NCBI GenBank assembly: GCA_964654945.1 | Contig: CAZZLN010000004.1 | Span: 1 to 64,000 of the forward strand | Direction: 5' to 3' | DNA: 64,000 bases | From: HGM11788 sp964654945 | Lineage (GTDB): Bacteria > Bacillota > Clostridia > Lachnospirales > CAG-274 | In this document: positions 49,204 through 57,146 of the stretch, in pieces | Numbering within the stretch: the stretch's first letter is position 1 | Layout: each line of letters opens with the position of its first letter | Notes under the pieces: model-generated | Database searches by the model: none | What the model was told of the DNA's origin: nothing | What the model saw: the letters and a program-made list of their open reading frames with translations, nothing else | Program-made: the position numbers and the translations under genes

Positions 49204-49232
49204 ATTATAACACATCATAAAATAAAAGTAAA
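49204..49232 (-). promoter_or_regulatory. Promoter ahead of the acyltransferase remnant and kinase gene
   Basis: TTTACT (-35, 49227-49232) and a perfect TATAAT (-10, 49204-49209) with a 17-base spacer. The transcript would carry the remnant as a leader of roughly 250 bases before the kinase gene. Confidence 0.6.
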
Positions 49233-49348
49233 TATATTTCAGCGGACAAATCACAGCAAAGTCACAGTTTATTATAAAAATTACACAAATAATTTAGTAA
49301 GCTATGCCGTCATTATATACGGTTTTTCTTTATATTCCCTTTATTAAT

Positions 49349-49873
49349 CTATGAATTAGCCCTAGTTAAAATAAAATTTTTAAAAACAAAATAACAAATT
49401 ATGCCATCAGCAACACCTAAAACCGCACCTCCTAAAACATCTGTAGGAAAATGCACATAAAGATACATCCTTGAAAAGCCTATTAAAGCTGCAAATATTA
49501 ATGAAACTGTACCCCATTTCCTATTCCACATAAAAATTGACATTGCCCAGGCAAAAGCTGAATATGTATGTCCTGATGGGAATGAACTGCCCTTTGGTGT
49601 TGGTATAAGCAAATCAACTCTATTTATTTCATAAGGTCTTAATCTTTCTAAAGCAGGCTTTATAATCATATTCCCGCTTATCTGCATTATTATAAGAGCA
49701 GCAACACAGGTTAATCCGATTTTTCTGTATTTTCTGCTGCATAAAAGAATAAATGTTGCTGCAATACATATATACCCGTTATTATTAAGAGACGATATAA
49801 AAATCATAATACTATCTAAAATATTATTATGAAATCGTGCTATATAATTAAGCATACCAAATTCCCATGACAT
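49349..49873 (-). CDS. PAP2-family membrane phosphatase
   Basis: A 174-residue protein with about five membrane segments. The PAP2 catalytic motifs are KPALERLRPY (motif 1), SSFPSGHTYSAFAWA (motif 2, with the Ser-Gly-His) and SRMYLYVHFPTDVLGG (motif 3). Such enzymes dephosphorylate undecaprenyl pyrophosphate or other lipid phosphates. Undecaprenyl recycling is the most likely role given length and motifs, but it is not proven. The 185 bases upstream to metF hold only AT-rich sequence and no gene I can see. Confidence 0.88.
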   Translation of the reverse strand: MSWEFGMLNYIARFHNNILDSIMIFISSLNNNGYICIAATFILLCSRKYRKIGLTCVAALIIMQISGNMIIKPALERLRPYEINRVDLLIPTPKGSSFPSGHTYSAFAWAMSIFMWNRKWGTVSLIFAALIGFSRMYLYVHFPTDVLGGAVLGVADGIICYFVFKNFILTRANS

Positions 49874-50058
49874 AAAATCACCTATTAAAGAGTTTATTAA
49901 TATTTTATTATATTGTCAATAATTATTGACTTTTTATTCAAAATTAATAAAATGAATGGTCAAAGAAACTACGGAAATATAATTTTTATACTTAAATTTG
50001 TTTCAAAACAGGTTACCTTATCATTTTATAATATTTATATTTTTTAAAAATACAAATT

Positions 50059-50931
50059 TTAAACAAGATTTTTTATTCCATCACAAATTCTTTTTGCAAC
50101 CACAGGGTTATTCATCGTATAAATATGGACACCATCAACATCATTAGCAATTAAATCTACAATCTGATTAATAGTGTAGGCTATGCCTGCATCAAAAAGA
50201 GCCGCTTTATTGTTTTCATATTTATTTAAAATTTTACGGAATTTTTCAGGAAGTGATGCACCGCACATATTTACCATTCTTTCAATCTGAGCTTTATTGG
50301 TAACAGGCATTACCCCTGCATCAACAGACACATTAATACCTGCAATTCTTGTTTTCTCATAAAAACTGTAAAATATATCATTGTCAAAAAACAGCTGTGA
50401 TACTAAGTGGTCAACGCCTGCATCTACCTTTCTTTTAAGATTATGAATATCGGTAATTGCATCAGGTGCTTCAAGGTGGGTTTCGGGATAGCAGCCACCG
50501 CTGATACTAAAATTCCCCTGTGACTTAATAAACTCCACAAGCTCATTTGCATATTTAAAATCATTCTTCATTGGAATATCAGGATTTTTGTCACCACGAA
50601 GCGCCAGAATATTTTCAATGCCCAAATCTTCAAGCTGATTTAATATTCTGCTTATTTCACTTTTATCATAATGCAAACAAGTAAGATGTACTAAAGGCTC
50701 AATGCCATAATTATTCTTTATCTTTTTCGCAATTTCCACAGTTTTGTTGTCTACAGTACTTCCCCCTGCACCAAATGTGACACTTATAAAATCAGGATTA
50801 AGATTACACAATAATCCAAGGGTTTCATCAATATTTTTAAGTGCCTCTTCTTTTTTGGGAGGGAAAATTTCAAATGAAAGAACAGGTTTATTTTCCTTTT
50901 TTTTAGCCTTAAATATTTCCGGTATTTTCAT
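50059..50931 (-). CDS. metF: 5,10-methylenetetrahydrofolate reductase
   Basis: Flavin enzyme making 5-methyl-THF for methionine or the acetyl-CoA pathway. The 290-residue TIM barrel has SFEIFPPKKEE (near 20-30), FISVTFGAGGST, LVHLTCLHYDKSEI, LALRGD, and DHLVSQLFFDN. It lacks the C-terminal SAM-binding domain, as in bacterial MetF. The gene starts within the last 23 bases of engB behind AAAGGAG, an overlapping arrangement. Confidence 0.93.
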   Translation of the reverse strand: MKIPEIFKAKKKENKPVLSFEIFPPKKEEALKNIDETLGLLCNLNPDFISVTFGAGGSTVDNKTVEIAKKIKNNYGIEPLVHLTCLHYDKSEISRILNQLEDLGIENILALRGDKNPDIPMKNDFKYANELVEFIKSQGNFSISGGCYPETHLEAPDAITDIHNLKRKVDAGVDHLVSQLFFDNDIFYSFYEKTRIAGINVSVDAGVMPVTNKAQIERMVNMCGASLPEKFRKILNKYENNKAALFDAGIAYTINQIVDLIANDVDGVHIYTMNNPVVAKRICDGIKNLV

Positions 50932-51556
50932 AATTATCTCCTTTATTATACTTATTAATTTTCATATTATCTATTTCCGTAATAGCATCAATTATGCTCC
51001 AAAGCTCCTCTCTTCCGCTTTTAGTTTCACTGCTGAAAGATATAAGTACATCTCCTTTTTTCAACTGAAAAGCCTTTCTAAGCATTGATGTATGTTTCTG
51101 AAGCTGACTTCTTTTTAATTTATCGGATTTTGTAGCCGCAATAATAATATTGTAACCATAATGTTTAAGCCAGTTATACATCATTCTGTCATTTTCGCCG
51201 GGCTCGTGACGAATATCAACAAGCATTATTATAGCTCTTAACTCCTCTCTTTTAAGGAGATAATTTTCTATCATTTTGCCCCATTTTTCAATTTCTGACT
51301 TCGCAGCTCTTGCATATCCATATCCGGGTAAATCTACAAGATATATTTTTTCTTCTACATCATAAAAATTAATTGTTCGTGTCTTGCCCGGATTTTGACT
51401 TGTTCTTGCAAGCCTTTTTCTGTTAAGCATTGTATTTATAAGGGAGCTTTTGCCTACATTTGATTTTCCCACAAAGGCAACCTCAGGACGACCATCCGTC
51501 GGATACTGCTCTTTTTTAACTGCAACAGCAGCTAATGATACATTATTTACATTCAT
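50909..51556 (-). CDS. engB: Ribosome biogenesis GTP-binding protein EngB (YsxC)
   Basis: Essential GTPase acting in 50S maturation. The 215-residue protein has the P-loop GKSNVGKSSL, the G2 Thr, VDLPGYGYA (G3), and AATKSDK (G4). Length is normal, with a 20-residue hydrophilic C-terminal extension over the metF start. Located after the rplQ terminator with its own promoter. Confidence 0.95.
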   Translation of the reverse strand: MNVNNVSLAAVAVKKEQYPTDGRPEVAFVGKSNVGKSSLINTMLNRKRLARTSQNPGKTRTINFYDVEEKIYLVDLPGYGYARAAKSEIEKWGKMIENYLLKREELRAIIMLVDIRHEPGENDRMMYNWLKHYGYNIIIAATKSDKLKRSQLQKHTSMLRKAFQLKKGDVLISFSSETKSGREELWSIIDAITEIDNMKINKYNKGDNYENTGNI

Positions 51557-51585
51557 TGGCTTTCTCCTTTTGCTTTATTAATACT

Positions 51586-51614
51586 ATTATAATTAAATTT
51601 GAAATAAAGGTCAA
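51586..51614 (-). promoter_or_regulatory. Promoter of engB-metF
   Basis: TTGACC (-35, 51609-51614) and perfect TATAAT (-10, 51586-51591), 17 bases apart on the minus strand, directly after the rplQ terminator. Confidence 0.8.
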
Positions 51615-51624
51615 CAAAATATAT

Positions 51625-51657
51625 TAAAAAAGAGCTGTTGCAAATCACAACAGCTCT
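51625..51657 (-). terminator. Terminator of the alpha ribosomal operon
   Basis: On the minus strand AGAGCTGTTG pairs perfectly with CAACAGCTCT around a 7-base loop and is followed by six T residues, ten bases after rplQ. It ends the rpsM-rplQ transcript. Confidence 0.9.
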
Positions 51658-51667
51658 TAAAATCAAA

Positions 51668-52144
51668 TTAGATTAATTCGATGATAACTTCTTCAGCACC
51701 ATCACCACGTCTTGCACCAAGCTTAACTATTCTGGTATAACCACCATTTCTTTCTGCGTACTTTGGAGCAATTTCGTCAAATAACTTATTAGCCATATTT
51801 ACTGTAGTAGTGTTAGCTCTTTTCTTTCTGCCGTCAGCAGGAACTTCAACTACAGGATAAAGAACACTTAAAATCTTTCTTCTGGCATTTAGACGGCTAG
51901 GACTATCTTTTTTAATAGTCTTTTGGAAAGTTTCATTGCCCTTTTTGCAATCTACAGTAACTTCTTCAAAGTTATCCCTTTCCTTTACAGCAAGAGTTAT
52001 TAACTTTTCTGTTATGCTTCTGATTTCCTTAGCCTTAGAAACAGTTGTCTTAATCTTTCCATGGTATAATAAATTAGTTACCTGGTTACGTAATAAAGCC
52101 TTTCTCTGGCTAGATGTACGGCCAAGCTTTCTATATTCAGCCAT
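51668..52144 (-). CDS. rplQ: 50S ribosomal protein L17
   Basis: Large-subunit protein. The 158-residue chain has the typical N-terminus YRKLGRTSSQRKALLRNQVTNLLYHGKI and the C-terminal GGYTRIVKLGARRGDGAEEVIIEL. It is longer than the roughly 115-130 residues of most bacterial L17 because of an insertion at about 60-105 (KKGNETFQKTIKKDSP and following). It is the last gene of the operon, 17 bases after rpoA. Confidence 0.96.
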   Translation of the reverse strand: MAEYRKLGRTSSQRKALLRNQVTNLLYHGKIKTTVSKAKEIRSITEKLITLAVKERDNFEEVTVDCKKGNETFQKTIKKDSPSRLNARRKILSVLYPVVEVPADGRKKRANTTTVNMANKLFDEIAPKYAERNGGYTRIVKLGARRGDGAEEVIIELI

Positions 52145-52161
52145 TGCTAATCCTCCTTAAA

Positions 52162-53115
52162 TCAATCGTCACTTGGACTTAATGATAATCCAAGCTCTGC
52201 CAATTTATTAAGCACTTCCTCTAAAGACTTACGTCCAAGATTACGTACTTTCATCATATCATCTTCTGTCTTGTTTGCTAAATCCTCAACAGTGTTGATG
52301 CCTGCTCTCTTTAAGCAGTTATAAGAACGAACAGAAAGGTCGAGTTCTTCAATAGTCATTTCAAGGACCTTTTCCTTTGTGCCAACTTCTTTTTCAACGA
52401 GGATTTCAGCATTCTTAGCACTGTCAGATAAATCTACAAATAAGTTAAGATGTTCATTTAAAATCTTAGCACCTAAACTAACAGCATCATCAGGAGTAAT
52501 TGTGCCGTCAGTCCATACCTCAAATGTAAGCTTATCATAATCAGTAATTTGTCCCACTCTTGTATCTTCCACCTTGAAGTTTACACGTCTGACAGGAGTA
52601 TAGAGTGAGTCAACAGGAATCATTCTAAGTGGTTGGTCAGCTCTCTTATTTTTAGAAGCTTCTACATAGCCACGTCCCTTTGTTATAGTGATTTCCATAA
52701 AAAGCTTGCTGTCAGCACCACCGCTTAAAGTAGCGATATGCAATTCGGGATTAAGTACTTCAATATCTGAATCAAACTTAATATCCTTAGCCTTAACCTC
52801 ACAGTCACCGGATGCATCAATATATGCCATCTTAGGTTCCGGGCTATCACTTGTATTCTTAATTGCAAGATTTTTAAGGTTTAAGATTATTTCAGTTACA
52901 TCCTCCTTAACACCCGGAATAGTGCTAAATTCATGGAGAACGCCATCAATCTTTACATTGCTTACAGCAGCACCGGGTAATGAAGATAAAAGTATTCTTC
53001 TAAGGGAGTTCCCCAAGGTAGTACCATATCCTCTTTCTAAAGGCTCTACTACAAAGCAACCGTAAGTTTCATTTTTTTCTGTAATTTCAATACGAGGTTT
53101 TTCAAATTCAAACAC
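52162..53115 (-). CDS. rpoA: RNA polymerase alpha subunit
   Basis: Assembly platform and activator target of RNA polymerase. The 317-residue protein has the N-terminal domain with ERGYGTTLGNSLRRILLSSLPGAA and the C-terminal domain with LDLSVRSYNCLKRAGINTVEDL and RNLGRKSLEEVLNKL. Length is standard for Firmicutes. It lies in the conserved rpsD-rpoA-rplQ order. Confidence 0.97.
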   Translation of the reverse strand: MFEFEKPRIEITEKNETYGCFVVEPLERGYGTTLGNSLRRILLSSLPGAAVSNVKIDGVLHEFSTIPGVKEDVTEIILNLKNLAIKNTSDSPEPKMAYIDASGDCEVKAKDIKFDSDIEVLNPELHIATLSGGADSKLFMEITITKGRGYVEASKNKRADQPLRMIPVDSLYTPVRRVNFKVEDTRVGQITDYDKLTFEVWTDGTITPDDAVSLGAKILNEHLNLFVDLSDSAKNAEILVEKEVGTKEKVLEMTIEELDLSVRSYNCLKRAGINTVEDLANKTEDDMMKVRNLGRKSLEEVLNKLAELGLSLSPSDD

Positions 53116-53190
53116 TCAGCCCCAACCTCCTTAATAGTTATCTTATTTCCTACTCCAAGTAAATAAATATTTATCAAAATAGTATTTTTA

Positions 53191-53781
53191 TTACTTAGAA
53201 TATAACTCGACAATAAGAGTTTCGTTAACAGGTAAATCTAACTGTTCTCTCTTAGGAAGAGCATTAATGCTGCCCTTTAAGTTTTCTTGGTCAGCAGATA
53301 ACCATTCAGGTACAATACGAGAAGAAGTTACATCAAGAACATTCTTAAATCTCTGTAAATCCTTCTTAGATTCCTTAATTTCAATAACATCTCCAACCTT
53401 TAACTGAATAGATGGAATGTTAGCTTTCTTGCCATTTACTGTAACTAAGTTATGTCTTACAACCTGTCTGGCTTCTTTTCTGGTACGACCATAACCTAAT
53501 CTATATACAACATTATCAAGTCTGAGTTCAAGAAGCATAAGTAAGTTTTCACCGGCGATACCCTGCATCTTTTCAGCTTTCTTATAGTAGTTTCTGAACT
53601 GCTTTTCAAGAACACCATAGATGAACTTAACCTTCTGCTTTTCCTTTAACTGCATACCATATTCACTTAACTTACGCATATTTCTCTTACGTCTGCCTAA
53701 CTTCTTAGAAGAACCAAGAACAGCAGGCTCAATGCCTAAGTATCTACATCTTTTAATGATAGGACCAATCTCTCTAGCCAT
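53191..53781 (-). CDS. rpsD: 30S ribosomal protein S4
   Basis: Primary 16S-binding protein that nucleates 30S assembly. The 196-residue protein has GPIIKRCRYLGI, SEYGMQLKEKQKVKFIYGVLEKQFRNYYKKA, and the S4 domain LELRLDNVVYRLGYGRTRKEARQVVRHNLVTVNGKK. In Clostridia rpsD sits in the alpha operon, as here, while Bacillus has it elsewhere. It follows rpsK by 34 bases. Confidence 0.96.
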   Translation of the reverse strand: MAREIGPIIKRCRYLGIEPAVLGSSKKLGRRKRNMRKLSEYGMQLKEKQKVKFIYGVLEKQFRNYYKKAEKMQGIAGENLLMLLELRLDNVVYRLGYGRTRKEARQVVRHNLVTVNGKKANIPSIQLKVGDVIEIKESKKDLQRFKNVLDVTSSRIVPEWLSADQENLKGSINALPKREQLDLPVNETLIVELYSK

Positions 53782-53815
53782 TAAACAGTACCTCCAATAT
53801 ATATTTCAATCCGAA

Positions 53816-54217
53816 TTAAACTCTTCTTCTCTTAGGTGGTCTACAACCATTGTGAGGAACAGGAGTTACATCCTTAATCATAGTTACATCAAGACCCGCA
53901 GCCTGTAAAGCTCTGATTGCAGCTTCTCTGCCGCTTCCGGGACCCTTTACAAATACTTCAACTGTCTTTAAGCCGTAATCCTTAGCAGCACCGGCAGCCT
54001 TTTCAGCAGCCATCTGAGCAGCATAAGGAGTAGACTTCTTTGAGCCTCTGAATCCTAATTCACCGGCACTTGCCCAAGAGAGAGCATTTCCGGCAGCATC
54101 TGTAATAGTTACAATTGTATTATTAAAAGTTGACTGTATATGAGCCTGGCCACGTTCAACGACTTTTTTGTCACGACGTCTGCGGCCACCGGCTTTCTTA
54201 ACTGTCTTCTTAGCCAT
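53816..54217 (-). CDS. rpsK: 30S ribosomal protein S11
   Basis: Platform protein of the 30S subunit near the E site. The 133-residue chain has GQAHIQSTFNNTIVTITD, GFRGSKKSTPYAAQMAAEKAA, VKGPGSGREAAIRAL and VTPVPHNGCRPPKRRRV. Standard length, located between rpsM and rpsD. Confidence 0.97.
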   Translation of the reverse strand: MAKKTVKKAGGRRRRDKKVVERGQAHIQSTFNNTIVTITDAAGNALSWASAGELGFRGSKKSTPYAAQMAAEKAAGAAKDYGLKTVEVFVKGPGSGREAAIRALQAAGLDVTMIKDVTPVPHNGCRPPKRRRV

Positions 54218-54258
54218 TTAATTAACCTCCTTAAATCAATAAGCCTATTATTGATTGA

Positions 54259-54627
54259 TTACTTCTTCTTATTCGCAACAGTTCTTCTAGGACCTTTTCT
54301 GGTTCTTGCATTAGTCTTAGTCTTTTGACCTCTGACAGGAAGACCCTTTCTGTGACGAATACCTCTGTAGCATCCAATTTCAACAAGACGCTTAATATTT
54401 AAAGCAACCTCACGTCTTAAGTCACCTTCAACAGTCTGAGATTCTGTGATTATATCTCTAATCTTGGCAACCTCATCGTCTGTAAGATCTCTTACTCTAG
54501 TGTCGGGATTGATACCTGCTTCGGCTAAAATTCTGTTAGCACTTGCTCTACCAATACCATATACATAAGTAAGACCAATTTCAACACGCTTTTCTCTAGG
54601 TAAGTCTACACCCGCAATACGAGCCAT
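54259..54627 (-). CDS. rpsM: 30S ribosomal protein S13
   Basis: Head protein contacting the 50S subunit and P-site tRNA. The 122-residue product begins MARIAGVDLPREKRVEIGLTYVYGIG and ends in GLPVRGQKTKTNARTRKGPRRT. The ATG at 54627 follows GAAAGAGGTG. The open frame runs 22 codons further but has no match and no site. It is the first gene after the structured leader. Confidence 0.96.
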   Translation of the reverse strand: MARIAGVDLPREKRVEIGLTYVYGIGRASANRILAEAGINPDTRVRDLTDDEVAKIRDIITESQTVEGDLRREVALNIKRLVEIGCYRGIRHRKGLPVRGQKTKTNARTRKGPRRTVANKKK

Positions 54628-54699
54628 AAATTGCACCTCTTTCTTTCTTATTATAAGATGATTCTTATAATAGTCTATAGTATTTTGTTTCAATATTTC

Positions 54700-54805
54700 G
54701 GTTAAATATTTACTCTAACAGAATATCTCTATTCTGACGCCATTTGGACAGCCGCTTCCAAACGGTCGGTACACTGGGCCATCAAGGGGAATTACCCCTT
54801 ATTAA
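54700..54805 (-). promoter_or_regulatory. Candidate structured leader of rpsM operon
   Basis: The 355-base gap between rpmJ and rpsM contains three hairpins on the minus strand. AAGGGG/CCCCTT is at 54784-54800. An eight-pair CCGTTTGG/CCAAATGG stem with a ten-base loop is near 54741-54766. A seven-pair CAGAATA/TATTCTG stem is at 54719-54736. The rest of the gap is the rpmJ terminator (54850-54896) and AT-rich sequence. I cannot match this leader to a family I can name. An autoregulatory r-protein site is the natural hypothesis. Confidence 0.45.
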
Positions 54806-54849
54806 CCATAATAACTGAAATTTTAACCATAAGTTGTAAAATTTACCTG

Positions 54850-54896
54850 ATAAAATAAATACCCAACCGAAGATATATTATATCAAAAGCTGGGTA
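54850..54896 (-). terminator. Terminator after rpmJ
   Basis: TACCCAGC pairs with GTTGGGTA (one G-T wobble) with an inner ATAT hairpin, and is followed on the minus strand by TTTATTTTAT. It splits the spc-infA-rpmJ transcript from the rpsM operon. Confidence 0.7.
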
Positions 54897-54982
54897 TAAA
54901 ATCAAGTAATTTATTTGTAAATTTTTTATGAACATTATTAACGTATTAATTAATTTTTATTCATAATACAGCAGTTTTAAAA

Positions 54983-55096
54983 TCAACCCTGTCTTTGCTT
55001 ATGCTTTGGGTTTTCGCAGATAATTCTGACTGCACCCTTTCTCTTAATTACTCTGCATTTTTCACACATAGGTTTTACAGATGGTCTAACCTTCAT
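54983..55096 (-). CDS. rpmJ: 50S ribosomal protein L36
   Basis: A 37-residue protein, MKVRPSVKPMCEKCRVIKRK then GAVRIICENPKHKQRQG, with the zinc ligands Cys11/Cys14/Cys27/His32. An AAAGGAG site lies about 9 bases before the ATG. It sits 14 bases after infA, as in other Firmicutes. Confidence 0.97.
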   Translation of the reverse strand: MKVRPSVKPMCEKCRVIKRKGAVRIICENPKHKQRQG

Positions 55097-55110
55097 TTTT
55101 CATTCTCCTT

Positions 55111-55329
55111 TCATTTGCCTCTCCAGGTAATTCTGCCCTTTGATAAGTCATAAGGTGACATTTCAATCTTAACCTTATCTCCGGGAATAATTTTAATAAA
55201 ATTCTTTCTAAGCTTACCTGAGATGTGAGCAATTATCTTATGTCCATTTTCCAGTTCTACTTTAAACATAGCATTAGGAAGCTTTTCAAGGACTGTGCCT
55301 TCAGCTTCAATAACGTCATTTTTTGCCAA
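55111..55329 (-). CDS. infA: Translation initiation factor IF-1
   Basis: A 72-residue OB-fold factor bound at the 30S A site. MAKNDVIEAEGTVLEKLPNAMF, VELENGHKIIAHISGKLRKN and KVKIEMSPYDLSKGRITWR are invariant family segments. It lies between the KOW protein gene and rpmJ. Confidence 0.97.
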   Translation of the reverse strand: MAKNDVIEAEGTVLEKLPNAMFKVELENGHKIIAHISGKLRKNFIKIIPGDKVKIEMSPYDLSKGRITWRGK

Positions 55330-55386
55330 GGCTCATAACCTCCTTTTATTATAAGATATTATTTTCTTATAAATTCTTACTACTTT

Positions 55387-55656
55387 CTACTTATTATTAT
55401 ATTCTGCCAAAGCTTTTCTAATATCAGAATTCATCAAATGCTGTCCATTTTCAATCCTACATTTAATATCCTCATTAATATTTTTTGTAATCTGAATATG
55501 AACTCTGTTTTTTCTCTTTGGTTTTTCAAGCTTTCTCAATTTGCCGTCTGCAACATAAACATAGCTTTCATCATAGTCAACTACAATAAATGCCATACCC
55601 TTATCACGACCGCTTTTTGAAAAAACTATCTGACCTTTACTATACAAATTCTTCAC
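55387..55656 (-). CDS. KOW-domain RNA-binding protein (L14e-like)
   Basis: An 89-residue basic protein with an N-terminal KOW motif (YSKGQIVFSKSGRDKGMAFIVVDYD) followed by a helical tail. Such L14e-like proteins are regularly encoded between map and infA in Firmicutes. They are thought to bind RNA or ribosomes but are not well characterised. The start is two bases downstream of map. Confidence 0.85.
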   Translation of the reverse strand: MKNLYSKGQIVFSKSGRDKGMAFIVVDYDESYVYVADGKLRKLEKPKRKNRVHIQITKNINEDIKCRIENGQHLMNSDIRKALAEYNNK

Positions 55657-55658
55657 CC

Positions 55659-56408
55659 CTATACTAAGGTTAAAAGCTCAGGCTCACCATCAGTAATATA
55701 GACTGTATTTTCATAATGGGCTGCATCACTGCCATCTTTAGTTACAACTGTCCATTTATTAGACAATATTTTAACCTTATAGCTTCCAACAGTAACCATA
55801 GGTTCAATGGCTAATGTCATACCCTTTACTAATTTAGGACCCCTCCTGCCTGTTCTGTAATTCGGCACATTGGGATCCTCGTGCATTTCTCTTCCGATGC
55901 CATGCCCTACATAATCTCTAACCACTGCAAATCCGTTGCTTTCAACAAAGTCCTGAATTGCAGCAGATATATTTATCAAATGATTGCCACTTTTTGCAAA
56001 TTCTATACCTCTGAAAAAACTTTCTCTGGTTATATTAATAAGCCTTTGTTTTTCAGCAGATATGTTACCTACTGCAAAGGTTCTTGCTGCATCACCATGA
56101 AAGTTATTTATATAAGCACCTGTATCAATTTTGATTATATCTCCGTTTCTGAGAACCTTCCTTCCCGGGATACCATGAATAACCTCATTATTTACAGATG
56201 CACATATTGAGGCAGGGTATCCATATAGTCCTTTAAATGAAGGTATTGCACCTTGTGAACGAATATACTCCTCAGCAATTCTGTCCAGCTCACCGGTTGT
56301 AATGCCGGGCTTGATGCTTCTTTCAATGAGATTTAAAGTTTCGCCTGTAATCTTTCCGGCTAATCTCATTGCATCTATATGTGATTCCCTTTTTATCGTA
56401 ATAGACAT
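55659..56408 (-). CDS. map: Methionine aminopeptidase, type I
   Basis: Removes the N-terminal methionine from nascent proteins. The 249-residue protein has the metal ligands in KIDTGAYINNFHGDAART (Asp/Asp), the His in YVGHGIGREMHEDP, Glu in LAIEPMVTVG, and the last Glu in AHYENTVYIT. It overlaps the adk stop by one base, so the adk-map pair is coupled. Confidence 0.96.
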   Translation of the reverse strand: MSITIKRESHIDAMRLAGKITGETLNLIERSIKPGITTGELDRIAEEYIRSQGAIPSFKGLYGYPASICASVNNEVIHGIPGRKVLRNGDIIKIDTGAYINNFHGDAARTFAVGNISAEKQRLINITRESFFRGIEFAKSGNHLINISAAIQDFVESNGFAVVRDYVGHGIGREMHEDPNVPNYRTGRRGPKLVKGMTLAIEPMVTVGSYKVKILSNKWTVVTKDGSDAAHYENTVYITDGEPELLTLV

Positions 56409-57046
56409 TATTTATTACCCTCTAAGGCTTCAACAACAGTATTGAAAATATCATCAATATCACCAACACCATTTACCCTTAACAAAATACCCTGTTTTTT
56501 ATAATAATCAATAACCGGAGCAGTTGTTTTATGGTAAACCTTCAGTCTGTTTACTACAGTTTCTTTATTGTCATCTTTTCTCTGAATAAGGTCTGCACCG
56601 CATCCATCACATTTACCCTCTGTTTTTGGAGGATTGTAGGTTAAGTGATACATTTTGCCGCATTCAGGACAGCTTCTTCTGCCAACCATTCTGCCAATAA
56701 TAACATTATCGCTAACTTCATAGCAAACTACCTTATCAAGCTGACCAACTATAGCATTTAAGCCTTCTGCCTGAGTTAAGTTTCTTGGATAACCGTCTAA
56801 AATGTAACCATTTTTGCAGTCATCTGCTTTAATTCTGTTTGTCAGCATTTCAGAAACTATGTCATCAGACACAAGACCGCCTTTATTTATAATTTCACTT
56901 ACTTTTTTGCCCAACTCAGAGCCGCTTTTAATTTCATCTCTTAATAAATCACCTGTTGAAATATGAGCAATATCAAAATGAGCTGAAAGCTTTTTAGCCT
57001 GAGTGCCTTTACCTGCACCTGGGCATCCAATAAGTACTAATTTCAT
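56408..57046 (-). CDS. adk: Adenylate kinase, zinc-containing
   Basis: Interconverts ATP+AMP and 2 ADP. The 212-residue protein has the P-loop GCPGAGKGTQ (7-16), HISTGDLLR, GYPRNLTQAEG, and the lid with two CPEC/CDGC-type pairs (zinc-binding, typical of Gram-positive Adk). It is encoded in the spc operon between secY and map, after a 100-base gap that holds a long hairpin. Confidence 0.96.
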   Translation of the reverse strand: MKLVLIGCPGAGKGTQAKKLSAHFDIAHISTGDLLRDEIKSGSELGKKVSEIINKGGLVSDDIVSEMLTNRIKADDCKNGYILDGYPRNLTQAEGLNAIVGQLDKVVCYEVSDNVIIGRMVGRRSCPECGKMYHLTYNPPKTEGKCDGCGADLIQRKDDNKETVVNRLKVYHKTTAPVIDYYKKQGILLRVNGVGDIDDIFNTVVEALEGNK

Positions 57047-57076
57047 ACTTACACCTTCTTTAAGCTGCAGAAAACC

Positions 57077-57132
57077 AATTCAGGAGCAAAAATCTTCTGA
57101 TGTATTTTCAGTAAAGATTTTTGTTCTGAATT
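57077..57132 (-). promoter_or_regulatory. Long hairpin between secY and adk
   Basis: A 56-base inverted repeat. Seven pairs AATTCAG/CTGAATT (57077-57083 and 57126-57132), a small internal loop, ten pairs CAAAAATCTT/AAGATTTTTG (57087-57096 and 57114-57123), and an inner CTGA/TCAG hairpin. No T run follows in either direction, so it resembles an RNA-processing or stability element more than a terminator. Confidence 0.5.
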
Positions 57133-57146
57133 AAGTTTTATACAAA

